A stretch of DNA of 64,000 bases from Bursaphelenchus xylophilus (lineage: Eukaryota > Nematoda > Chromadorea > Rhabditida > Aphelenchoididae): NCBI GenBank assembly GCA_904066235.2, contig CAJFCV020000001.1, forward strand, positions 9,238,001 to 9,302,000, read 5' to 3'. Both the position numbers and the translations under genes were made by a program. The stretch's first letter is position 1. Each line of letters opens with the position of its first letter. The notes under the pieces are model-generated. The model worked only from the letters and a program-made list of their open reading frames with translations. It did no database searches and was not told the DNA's origin. This document shows positions 34,601 through 47,400 of this stretch, piece by piece.

Positions 34601-37600
34601 ATCTCAGGCGATTAGCTTTCGAATGGTGTATGTCTTGTCAATTCACTCCGTCATCACTAATTCACTTTTTTTAAACCGGTGTCTAGTATAATATAAGAGT
34701 TTTTCGCCCAGTGTCGGCGCAATTTGATTCCAAAAAAGCTGAAACTTGCCATGCTAAAATCTCAGGCGATTAGCTTTCGAATGGTGTATGTCTTGTCAAT
34801 TCACTCTGTCATCACTAATTCACTTTTTTTAAACCGGTGTCTAGTATAATATCAGAGTTTTTCGCCCAGTGTCGGCGTAATTTGATTCCAAAAAAGCTGA
34901 AACTTGCCATGCTAAAATCTCAGGCGATTAGCTTTCGAATGGTGTATGTCTTGTCAATTCACTCTGTCATCACTAATTCACTTTTTTTTAAAACCGGTGT
35001 CTAGTATAATATAAGAGTTTTTCGCCCAGTGTCGGCGCAATTTGATTCCAAAAAAGCTGAAACTTGCCATGCTAAAATCTCAGGCGATTAGCTTTCGAAT
35101 GGTGTATGTCTTGTCAATTCACTCTGTCATCACTAATTCACTTTTTTTAAAACCGGTGTCTAGTATAATATAAGAGTTTTTCGCCCAGTGTCGGCGCAAT
35201 TTGATTCCAAAAAAGCTGAAACTTGCCATGCTAAAATCTCAGGCGATTAGCTTTCGAATGGTGTATGTCTTGTCAATTCACTCTGTCATCACTAATTCAC
35301 TTTTTTTTAAACCGGTGTCTAGTATAATATCAGAGTTTTTCGCCCAGTGTCGGCGTAATTTGATTCCAAAAAAGCTGAAACTTGCCATGCTAAAATCTCA
35401 GGCGATTAGCTTTCGAATGGTGTATGTCTTGTCAATTCACTCTGTCATCACTAATTCACTTTTTTTAAAACCGGTGTCTAGTATAATATAAGAGTTTTTC
35501 GCCCAGTGTCGGCGCAATTTGATTCCAAAAAAGCTGAAACTTGCCATGCTAAAATCTCAGGCGATTAGCTTTCGAATGGTGTGTGTCTTGTCAATTCACT
35601 CCGTCATCACTAATTCACTTTTTTTTAAACCGGTGTCTAGTATAATATAAGAGTTTTTCGCCCAGTGTCGGCGCAATTTGATTCCAAAAAAGCTGAAACT
35701 TGCCATGCTAAAATCTCAGGCGATTAGCTTTCGAATGGTGTATGTCTTGTCAATTCACTCTGTCATCACTAATTCACTTTTTTTAAAACCGGTGTCTAGT
35801 ATAATATAAGAGTTTTTCGCCCAGTGTCGGCGCAATTTGATTCCAAAAAAGCTGAAACTTGCCATGCTAAAATCTCAGGCGATTAGCTTTCGAATGGTGT
35901 ATGTCTTGTCAATTCACTCTGTCATCACTAATTCACTTTTTTTTAAACCGGTGTCTAGTATAATATCAGAGTTTTTCGCCCAGTGTCGGCGTAATTTGAT
36001 TGCAAAAGAGCTGAAACTTGCCATGCTAAAATCTCAGGCGATTAGCTTTCGAATGGTGTATGTCTTGTCAATTCACTCCGTCATCACTAATTCACTTTTT
36101 TTTAAACCGGTGTCTAGTATAATATCAGAGTTTTTCGCCCAGTGTCGGCGTAATTTGATTCCAAAAAAGCTGAAACTTGCCATGCTAAAATCTCAGGCGA
36201 TTAGCTTTCGAATGGTGTATGTCTTGTCAATTCACTCTGTCATCACTAATTCACTTTTTTTAAAACCGGTGTCTAGTATAATATAAGAGTTTTTCGCCCA
36301 GTGTCGGCGCAATTTGATTCCAAAAAAGCTGAAACTTGCCATGCTAAAATCTCAGGCGATTAGCTTTCGAATGGTGTGTGTCTTGTCAATTCACTCCGTC
36401 ATCACTAATTCACTTTTTTTAAACCGGTGTCTAGTATAATATAAGAGTTTTTCGCCCAGTGTCGGCGCAATTTGATTCCAAAAAAGCTGAAACTTGCCAT
36501 GCTAAAATCTCAGGCGATTAGCTTTCGAATGGTGTGTGTCTTGTCAATTCACTCCGTCATCACTAATTCACTTTTTTTTAAACCGGTGTCTAGTATAATA
36601 TAAGAGTTTTTCGCCCAGTGTCGGCGCAATTTGATTCCAAAAAAGCTGAAACTTGCCATGCTAAAATCTCAGGCGATTAGCTTTCGAATGGTGTATGTCT
36701 TGTCAATTCACTCTGTCATCACTAATTCACTTTTTTTTAAAACCGGTGTCTAGTATAATATAAGAGTTTTTCGCCCAGTGTCGGCGCAATTTGATTCCAA
36801 AAAAGCTGAAACTTGCCATGCTAAAATCTCAGGCGATTAGCTTTCGAATGGTGTATGTCTTGTCAATTCACTCTGTCATCACTAATTCACTTTTTTTTAA
36901 ACCGGTGTCTAGTATAATATCAGAGTTTTTCGCCCAGTGTCGGCGTAATTTGATTGCAAAAGAGCTGAAACTTGCCATGCTAAAATCTCAGGCGATTAGC
37001 TTTCGAATGGTGTATGTCTTGTCAATTCACTCCGTCATCACTAATTCACTTTTTTTTAAACCGGTGTCTAGTATAATATCAGAGTTTTTCGCCCAGTGTC
37101 GGCGTAATTTGATTCCAAAAAAGCTGAAACTTGCCATGCTAAAATCTCAGGCGATTAGCTTTCGAATGGTGTATGTCTTGTCAATTCACTCTGTCATCAC
37201 TAATTCACTTTTTTTTAAAACCGGTGTCTAGTATAATATAAGAGTTTTTCGCCCAGTGTCGGCGCAATTTGATTCCAAAAAAGCTGAAACTTGCCATGCT
37301 AAAATCTCAGGCGATTAGCTTTCGAATGGTGTGTGTCTTGTCAATTCACTCCGTCATCACTAATTCACTTTTTTTTAAACCGGTGTCTAGTATAATATAA
37401 GAGTTTTTCGCCCAGTGTCGGCGCAATTTGATTCCAAAAAAGCTGAAACTTGCCATGCTAAAATCTCAGGCGATTAGCTTTCGAATGGTGTATGTCTTGT
37501 CAATTCACTCTGTCATCACTAATTCACTTTTTTTAAAACCGGTGTCTAGTATAATATAAGAGTTTTTCGCCCAGTGTCGGCGCAATTTGATTCCAAAAAA

Positions 37601-37629
37601 GCTGAAACTTGCCATGCTAAAATCTCAGG

Positions 37630-39064
37630 CGATTAGCTTTCGAATGGTGTATGTCTTGTCAATTCACTCTGTCATCACTAATTCACTTTTTTTTAAACCG
37701 GTGTCTAGTATAATATCAGAGTTTTTCGCCCAGTGTCGGCGTAATTTGATTGCAAAAGAGCTGAAACTTGCCATGCTAAAATCTCAGGCGGTTAGCTTTC
37801 GAATGGTGTATGTCTTGTCAATTCACTCCGTCATCACTAATTCACTTTTTTTTAAACCGGTGTCTAGTATAATATCAGAGTTTTTCGCCCAGTGTCGGCG
37901 TAATTTGATTCCAAAAAAGCTGAAACTTGCCATGCTAAAATCTCAGGCGATTAGCTTTCGAATGGTGTATGTCTTGTCAATTCACTCCGTCATCACTAAT
38001 TCACTTTTTTTTGAAACCGGTGTCTAGTATAATATCAGAGTTTTTCGCCCAGTGTCGGCGTAATTTGATTCCAAAAAAGCTGAAACTTGCCATGCTAAAA
38101 TCTCAGGCGATTAGCTTTCGAATGGTGTATGTCTTGTCAATTCACTCTGTCATCACTAATTCACTTTTTTTTAAAACCGGTGTCTAGTATAATATCAGAG
38201 TTTTTCGCCCAGTGTCGGCGTAATTTGATTCCAAAAAAGCTGAAACTTGCCATGCTAAAATCTCAGGCGATTAGCTTTCGAATGGTGTATGTCTTGTCAA
38301 TTCACTCCGTCATCACTAATTCACTTTTTTTTTAAACCGGTGTCTAGTATAATATAAGAGTTTTTCGCCCAGTGTCGGCGCAATTTGATTCCAAAAAAGC
38401 TGAAACTTGCCATGCTAAAATCTCAGGCGATTAGCTTTCGAATGGTGTATGTCTTGTCAATTCACTCTGTCATCACTAATTCACTTTTTTTTAAACCGGT
38501 GTCTAGTATAATATCAGAGTTTTTCGCCCAGTGTCGGCGTAATTTGATTCCAAAAAAGCTGAAACTTGCCATGCTAAAATCTCAGGCGATTAGCTTTCGA
38601 ATGGTGTATGTCTTGTCAATTCACTCTGTCATCACTAATTCACTTTTTTTAAAACCGGTGTCTAGTATAATATAAGAGTTTTTCGCCCAGTGTCGGCGCA
38701 ATTTGATTCCAAAAAAGCTGAAACTTGCCATGCTAAAATCTCAGGCGATTAGCTTTCGAATGGTGTGTGTCTTGTCAATTCACTCCGTCATCACTAATTC
38801 ACTTTTTTTAAAACCGGTGTCTAGTATAATATAAGAGTTTTTCGCCCAGTGTCGGCGCAATTTGATTCCAAAAAAGCTGAAACTTGCCATGCTAAAATCT
38901 CAGGCGATTAGCTTTCGAATGGTGTGTGTCTTGTCAATTCACTCTGTCATCACTAATTCACTTTTTTTTAAAACCGGTGTCTAGTATAATATAAGAGTTT
39001 TTCGCCCAGTGTCGGCGCAATTTGATTCCAAAAAAGCTGAAACTTGCCATGCTAAAATCTCAGG
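37630..39064 (+). repeat. Nine-monomer block with GCGGTTAGC and TTTGAAACC markers, copy 1 (1435 bp)
   Basis: Monomers start at 37630, 37789, 37948, 38108, 38268, 38428, 38587, 38746 and 38905. Private markers are GCGGTTAGC at 37789 and TTTGAAACC near 38013. The order of forms is GATTGC, CTCCGTC, TTTGAAACC, T8A4, CTCCGTC, T8A3/TATCAG, plain, GTGTGTGTC/CTCCGTC, GTGTGTGTC. The block repeats at 39545 and in part at 43360. Confidence 0.87.
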
Positions 39065-39544
39065 CGATTAGCTTTCGAATGGTGTATGTCTTGTCAATTC
39101 ACTCTGTCATCACTAATTCACTTTTTTTTTAAACCGGTGTCTAGTATAATATCAGAGTTTTTCGCCCAGTGTCGGCGTAATTTGATTGCAAAAGAGCTGA
39201 AACTTGCCATGCTAAAATCTCAGGCGATTAGCTTTCGAATGGTGTATGTCTTGTCAATTCACTCTGTCATCACTAATTCACTTTTTTTTTAAACCGGTGT
39301 CTAGTATAATATAAGAGTTTTTCGCCCAGTGTCGGCGCAATTTGATTCCAAAAAAGCTGAAACTTGCCATGCTAAAATCTCAGGCGATTAGCTTTCGAAT
39401 GGTGTATGTCTTGTCAATTCACTCTGTCATCACTAATTCACTTTTTTTTAAAACCGGTGTCTAGTATAATATAAGAGTTTTTCGCCCAGTGTCGGCGCAA
39501 TTTGATTCCAAAAAAGCTGAAACTTGCCATGCTAAAATCTCAGG

Positions 39545-40973
39545 CGATTAGCTTTCGAATGGTGTATGTCTTGTCAATTCACTCTGTCATCACTAATTCA
39601 CTTTTTTTAAACCGGTGTCTAGTATAATATCAGAGTTTTTCGCCCAGTGTCGGCGTAATTTGATTGCAAAAGAGCTGAAACTTGCCATGCTAAAATCTCA
39701 GGCGGTTAGCTTTCGAATGGTGTATGTCTTGTCAATTCACTCCGTCATCACTAATTCACTTTTTTTAAACCGGTGTCTAGTATAATATCAGAGTTTTTCG
39801 CCCAGTGTCGGCGTAATTTGATTCCAAAAAAGCTGAAACTTGCCATGCTAAAATCTCAGGCGATTAGCTTTCGAATGGTGTATGTCTTGTCAATTCACTC
39901 CGTCATCACTAATTCACTTTTTTTGAAACCGGTGTCTAGTATAATATCAGAGTTTTTCGCCCAGTGTCGGCGTAATTTGATTCCAAAAAAGCTGAAACTT
40001 GCCATGCTAAAATCTCAGGCGATTAGCTTTCGAATGGTGTATGTCTTGTCAATTCACTCTGTCATCACTAATTCACTTTTTTTAAAACCGGTGTCTAGTA
40101 TAATATCAGAGTTTTTCGCCCAGTGTCGGCGTAATTTGATTCCAAAAAAGCTGAAACTTGCCATGCTAAAATCTCAGGCGATTAGCTTTCGAATGGTGTA
40201 TGTCTTGTCAATTCACTCCGTCATCACTAATTCACTTTTTTTTAAACCGGTGTCTAGTATAATATAAGAGTTTTTCGCCCAGTGTCGGCGCAATTTGATT
40301 CCAAAAAAGCTGAAACTTGCCATGCTAAAATCTCAGGCGATTAGCTTTCGAATGGTGTATGTCTTGTCAATTCACTCTGTCATCACTAATTCACTTTTTT
40401 TTAAACCGGTGTCTAGTATAATATCAGAGTTTTTCGCCCAGTGTCGGCGTAATTTGATTCCAAAAAAGCTGAAACTTGCCATGCTAAAATCTCAGGCGAT
40501 TAGCTTTCGAATGGTGTATGTCTTGTCAATTCACTCTGTCATCACTAATTCACTTTTTTTAAAACCGGTGTCTAGTATAATATAAGAGTTTTTCGCCCAG
40601 TGTCGGCGCAATTTGATTCCAAAAAAGCTGAAACTTGCCATGCTAAAATCTCAGGCGATTAGCTTTCGAATGGTGTGTGTCTTGTCAATTCACTCCGTCA
40701 TCACTAATTCACTTTTTTTAAAACCGGTGTCTAGTATAATATAAGAGTTTTTCGCCCAGTGTCGGCGCAATTTGATTCCAAAAAAGCTGAAACTTGCCAT
40801 GCTAAAATCTCAGGCGATTAGCTTTCGAATGGTGTGTGTCTTGTCAATTCACTCTGTCATCACTAATTCACTTTTTTTAAAACCGGTGTCTAGTATAATA
40901 TAAGAGTTTTTCGCCCAGTGTCGGCGCAATTTGATTCCAAAAAAGCTGAAACTTGCCATGCTAAAATCTCAGG
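39545..40973 (+). repeat. Nine-monomer block with GCGGTTAGC and TTTGAAACC markers, copy 2 (1429 bp)
   Basis: It has the same nine forms in the same order as 37630-39064, offset by 12 monomers (about 1914 bp). Markers fall at 39703 and 39925. The differences I see from copy 1 are in the length of the T tract (T7 in several units where copy 1 has T8 or T9). Confidence 0.87.
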
Positions 40974-43359
40974 CGATTAGCTTTCGAATGGTGTATGTCT
41001 TGTCAATTCACTCTGTCATCACTAATTCACTTTTTTTAAACCGGTGTCTAGTATAATATCAGAGTTTTTCGCCCAGTGTCGGCGTAATTTGATTGCAAAA
41101 GAGCTGAAACTTGCCATGCTAAAATCTCAGGCGATTAGCTTTCGAATGGTGTATGTCTTGTCAATTCACTCCGTCATCACTAATTCACTTTTTTTAAACC
41201 GGTGTCTAGTATAATATCAGAGTTTTTCGCCCAGTGTCGGCGTAATTTGATTCCAAAAAAGCTGAAACTTGCCATGCTAAAATCTCAGGCGATTAGCTTT
41301 CGAATGGTGTATGTCTTGTCAATTCACTCCGTCATCACTAATTCACTTTTTTTTAAACCGGTGTCTAGTATAATATCAGAGTTTTTCGCCCAGTGTCGGC
41401 GCAATTTGATTCCAAAAAAGCTGAAACTTGCCATGCTAAAATCTCAGGCGATTAGCTTTCGAATGGTGTATGTCTTGTCAATTCACTCTGTCATCACTAA
41501 TTCACTTTTTTTTAAACCGGTGTCTAGTATAATATCAGAGTTTTTCGCCCAGTGTCGGCGTAATTTGATTGCAAAAGAGCTGAAACTTGCCATGCTAAAA
41601 TCTCAGGCGATTAGCTTTCGAATGGTGTATGTCTTGTCAATTCACTCCGTCATCACTAATTCACTTTTTTTTAAACCGGTGTCTAGTATAATATCAGAGT
41701 TTTTCGCCCAGTGTCGGCGTAATTTGATTCCAAAAAAGCTGAAACTTGCCATGCTAAAATCTCAGGCGATTAGCTTTCGAATGGTGTATGTCTTGTCAAT
41801 TCACTCTGTCATCACTAATTCACTTTTTTTTAAAACCGGTGTCTAGTATAATATAAGAGTTTTTCGCCCAGTGTCGGCGCAATTTGATTCCAAAAAAGCT
41901 GAAACTTGCCATGCTAAAATCTCAGGCGATTAGCTTTCGAATGGTGTGTGTCTTGTCAATTCACTCTGTCATCACTAATTCACTTTTTTTAAAACCGGTG
42001 TCTAGTATAATATAAGAGTTTTTCGCCCAGTGTCGGCGCAATTTGATTCCAAAAAAGCTGAAACTTGCCATGCTAAAATCTCAGGCGATTAGCTTTCGAA
42101 TGGTGTATGTCTTGTCAATTCACTCTGTCATCACTAATTCACTTTTTTTTAAACCGGTGTCTAGTATAATATCAGAGTTTTTCGCCCAGTGTCGGCGTAA
42201 TTTGATTGCAAAAGAGCTGAAACTTGCCATGCTAAAATCTCAGGCGATTAGCTTTCGAATGGTGTATGTCTTGTCAATTCACTCCGTCATCACTAATTCA
42301 CTTTTTTTTAAACCGGTGTCTAGTATAATATCAGAGTTTTTCGCCCAGTGTCGGCGTAATTTGATTCCAAAAAAGCTGAAACTTGCCATGCTAAAATCTC
42401 AGGCGATTAGCTTTCGAATGGTGTATGTCTTGTCAATTCACTCCGTCATCACTAATTCACTTTTTTTTTAAACCGGTGTCTAGTATAATATCAGAGTTTT
42501 TCGCCCAGTGTCGGCGCAATTTGATTCCAAAAAAGCTGAAACTTGCCATGCTAAAATCTCAGGCGATTAGCTTTCGAATGGTGTATGTCTTGTCAATTCA
42601 CTCTGTCATCACTAATTCACTTTTTTTTAAACCGGTGTCTAGTATAATATCAGAGTTTTTCGCCCAGTGTCGGCGTAATTTGATTGCAAAAGAGCTGAAA
42701 CTTGCCATGCTAAAATCTCAGGCGATTAGCTTTCGAATGGTGTATGTCTTGTCAATTCACTCCGTCATCACTAATTCACTTTTTTTTAAACCGGTGTCTA
42801 GTATAATATCAGAGTTTTTCGCCCAGTGTCGGCGTAATTTGATTCCAAAAAAGCTGAAACTTGCCATGCTAAAATCTCAGGCGATTAGCTTTCGAATGGT
42901 GTATGTCTTGTCAATTCACTCTGTCATCACTAATTCACTTTTTTTAAAACCGGTGTCTAGTATAATATAAGAGTTTTTCGCCCAGTGTCGGCGCAATTTG
43001 ATTCCAAAAAAGCTGAAACTTGCCATGCTAAAATCTCAGGCGATTAGCTTTCGAATGGTGTGTGTCTTGTCAATTCACTCCGTCATCACTAATTCACTTT
43101 TTTTTTAAACCGGTGTCTAGTATAATATAAGAGTTTTTCGCCCAGTGTCGGCGCAATTTGATTCCAAAAAAGCTGAAACTTGCCATGCTAAAATCTCAGG
43201 CGATTAGCTTTCGAATGGTGTATGTCTTGTCAATTCACTCTGTCATCACTAATTCACTTTTTTTAAAACCGGTGTCTAGTATAATATAAGAGTTTTTCGC
43301 CCAGTGTCGGCGCAATTTGATTCCAAAAAAGCTGAAACTTGCCATGCTAAAATCTCAGG

Positions 43360-44472
43360 CGATTAGCTTTCGAATGGTGTATGTCTTGTCAATTCACTCT
43401 GTCATCACTAATTCACTTTTTTTTAAACCGGTGTCTAGTATAATATCAGAGTTTTTCGCCCAGTGTCGGCGTAATTTGATTGCAAAAGAGCTGAAACTTG
43501 CCATGCTAAAATCTCAGGCGGTTAGCTTTCGAATGGTGTATGTCTTGTCAATTCACTCCGTCATCACTAATTCACTTTTTTTAAACCGGTGTCTAGTATA
43601 ATATCAGAGTTTTTCGCCCAGTGTCGGCGTAATTTGATTCCAAAAAAGCTGAAACTTGCCATGCTAAAATCTCAGGCGATTAGCTTTCGAATGGTGTATG
43701 TCTTGTCAATTCACTCCGTCATCACTAATTCACTTTTTTTGAAACCGGTGTCTAGTATAATATCAGAGTTTTTCGCCCAGTGTCGGCGTAATTTGATTCC
43801 AAAAAAGCTGAAACTTGCCATGCTAAAATCTCAGGCGATTAGCTTTCGAATGGTGTATGTCTTGTCAATTCACTCTGTCATCACTAATTCACTTTTTTTA
43901 AAACCGGTGTCTAGTATAATATCAGAGTTTTTCGCCCAGTGTCGGCGTAATTTGATTCCAAAAAAGCTGAAACTTGCCATGCTAAAATCTCAGGCGATTA
44001 GCTTTCGAATGGTGTATGTCTTGTCAATTCACTCCGTCATCACTAATTCACTTTTTTTTTAAACCGGTGTCTAGTATAATATAAGAGTTTTTCGCCCAGT
44101 GTCGGCGCAATTTGATTCCAAAAAAGCTGAAACTTGCCATGCTAAAATCTCAGGCGATTAGCTTTCGAATGGTGTATGTCTTGTCAATTCACTCTGTCAT
44201 CACTAATTCACTTTTTTTTAAACCGGTGTCTAGTATAATATCAGAGTTTTTCGCCCAGTGTCGGCGTAATTTGATTCCAAAAAAGCTGAAACTTGCCATG
44301 CTAAAATCTCAGGCGATTAGCTTTCGAATGGTGTATGTCTTGTCAATTCACTCTGTCATCACTAATTCACTTTTTTTAAAACCGGTGTCTAGTATAATAT
44401 AAGAGTTTTTCGCCCAGTGTCGGCGCAATTTGATTCCAAAAAAGCTGAAACTTGCCATGCTAAAATCTCAGG
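43360..44472 (+). repeat. Seven-monomer partial copy of the GCGGTTAGC/TTTGAAACC block, copy 3 (1113 bp)
   Basis: Monomers at 43360, 43519, 43677, 43836, 43995, 44155 and 44314 match the first seven forms of the block at 37630, with GCGGTTAGC at 43519 and TTTGAAACC at 43741. The match ends at 44473, where a T8A3/GATTGC unit replaces the expected GTGTGTGTC unit. It is offset 24 monomers (3816 bp) from copy 2. Confidence 0.85.
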
Positions 44473-47400
44473 CGATTAGCTTTCGAATGGTGTATGTCTT
44501 GTCAATTCACTCTGTCATCACTAATTCACTTTTTTTTAAACCGGTGTCTAGTATAATATCAGAGTTTTTCGCCCAGTGTCGGCGTAATTTGATTGCAAAA
44601 GAGCTGAAACTTGCCATGCTAAAATCTCAGGCGATTAGCTTTCGAATGGTGTATGTCTTGTCAATTCACTCCGTCATCACTAATTCACTTTTTTTTAAAC
44701 CGGTGTCTAGTATAATATCAGAGTTTTTCGCCCAGTGTCGGCGTAATTTGATTCCAAAAAAGCTGAAACTTGCCATGCTAAAATCTCAGGCGATTAGCTT
44801 TCGAATGGTGTATGTCTTGTCAATTCACTCCGTCATCACTAATTCACTTTTTTTTTAAACCGGTGTCTAGTATAATATCAGAGTTTTTCGCCCAGTGTCG
44901 GCGTAATTTGATTCCAAAAAAGCTGAAACTTGCCATGCTAAAATCTCAGGCGATTAGCTTTCGAATGGTGTATGTCTTGTCAATTCACTCTGTCATCACT
45001 AATTCACTTTTTTTAAACCGGTGTCTAGTATAATATCAGAGTTTTTCGCCCAGTGTCGGCGTAATTTGATTGCAAAAGAGCTGAAACTTGCCATGCTAAA
45101 ATCTCAGGCGATTAGCTTTCGAATGGTGTATGTCTTGTCAATTCACTCCGTCATCACTAATTCACTTTTTTTTAAACCGGTGTCTAGTATAATATCAGAG
45201 TTTTTCGCCCAGTGTCGGCGTAATTTGATCCCAAAAAAGCTGAAACTTGCCATGCTAAAATCTCAGGCGATTAGCTTTCGAATGGTGTATGTCTTGTCAA
45301 TTCACTCCGTCATCACTAATTCACTTTTTTTTTAAACCGGTGTCTAGTATAATATCAGAGTTTTTCGCCCAGTGTCGGCGTAATTTGATTCCAAAAAAGC
45401 TGAAACTTGCCATGCTAAAATCTCAGGCGATTAGCTTTCGAATGGTGTATGTCTTGTCAATTCACTCTGTCATCACTAATTCACTTTTTTTAAAACCGGT
45501 GTCTAGTATAATATCAGAGTTTTTCGCCCAGTGTCGGCGTAATTTGATTCCAAAAAAGCTGAAACTTGCCATGCTAAAATCTCAGGCGATTAGCTTTCGA
45601 ATGGTGTATGTCTTGTCAATTCACTCCGTCATCACTAATTCACTTTTTTTTAAACCGGTGTCTAGTATAATATAAGAGTTTTTCGCCCAGTGTCGGCGCA
45701 ATTTGATTCCAAAAAAGCTGAAACTTGCCATGCTAAAATCTCAGGCGATTAGCTTTCGAATGGTGTATGTCTTGTCAATTCACTCCGTCATCACTAATTC
45801 ACTTTTTTTTAAACCGGTGTCTAGTATAATATCAGAGTTTTTCGCCCAGTGTCGGCGTAATTTGATTCCAAAAAAGCTGAAACTTGCCATGCTAAAATCT
45901 CAGGCGATTAGCTTTCGAATGGTGTGTGTCTTGTCAATTCACTCCGTCATCACTAATTCACTTTTTTTAAAACCGGTGTCTAGTATAATATAAGAGTTTT
46001 TCGCCCAGTGTCGGCGCAATTTGATTCCAAAAAAGCTGAAACTTGCCATGCTAAAATCTCAGGCGATTAGCTTTCGAATGGTGTGTGTCTTGTCAATTCA
46101 CTCTGTCATCACTAATTCACTTTTTTTAAAACCGGTGTCTAGTATAATATAAGAGTTTTTCGCCCAGTGTCGGCGCAATTTGATTCCAAAAAAGCTGAAA
46201 CTTGCCGTGCTAAAATCTCAGGCGATTAGCTTTCGAATGGTGTATGTCTTGTCAATTCACTCTGTCATCACTAATTCACTTTTTTTTAAACCGGTGTCTA
46301 GTATAATATCAGAGTTTTTCGCCCAGTGTCGGCGTAATTTGATTGCAAAAGAGCTGAAACTTGCCATGCTAAAATCTCAGGCGATTAGCTTTCGAATGGT
46401 GTATGTCTTGTCAATTCACTCCGTCATCACTAATTCACTTTTTTTTAAACCGGTGTCTAGTATAATATCAGAGTTTTTCGCCCAGTGTCGGCGTAATTTG
46501 ATTCCAAAAAAGCTGAAACTTGCCATGCTAAAATCTCAGGCGATTAGCTTTCGAATGGTGTATGTCTTGTCAATTCACTCCGTCATCACTAATTCACTTT
46601 TTTTTAAACCGGTGTCTAGTATAATATCAGAGTTTTTCGCCCAGTGTCGGCGTAATTTGATTCCAAAAAAGCTGAAACTTGCCATGCTAAAATCTCAGGC
46701 GATTAGCTTTCGAATGGTGTATGTCTTGTCAATTCACTCTGTCATCACTAATTCACTTTTTTTAAAACCGGTGTCTAGTATAATATCAGAGTTTTTCGCC
46801 CAGTGTCGGCGTAATTTGATTGCAAAAGAGCTGAAACTTGCCATGCTAAAATCTCAGGCGATTAGCTTTCGAATGGTGTATGTCTTGTCAATTCACTCCG
46901 TCATCACTAATTCACTTTTTTTTAAACCGGTGTCTAGTATAATATCAGAGTTTTTCGCCCAGTGTCGGCGTAATTTGATTCCAAAAAAGCTGAAACTTGC
47001 CATGCTAAAATCTCAGGCGATTAGCTTTCGAATGGTGTATGTCTTGTCAATTCACTCCGTCATCACTAATTCACTTTTTTTTAAACCGGTGTCTAGTATA
47101 ATATAAGAGTTTTTCGCCCAGTGTCGGCGCAATTTGATTCCAAAAAAGCTGAAACTTGCCATGCTAAAATCTCAGGCGATTAGCTTTCGAATGGTGTATG
47201 TCTTGTCAATTCACTCTGTCATAACTAATTCACTTTTTTTTAAAACCGGTGTCTAGTATAATATAAGAGTTTTTCGCCCAGTGTCGGCGCAATTTGATTC
47301 CAAAAAAGCTGAAACTTGCCATGCTAAAATCTCAGGCGATTAGCTTTCGAATGGTGTATGTCTTGTCAATTCACTCTGTCATCACTAATTCACTTTTTTT

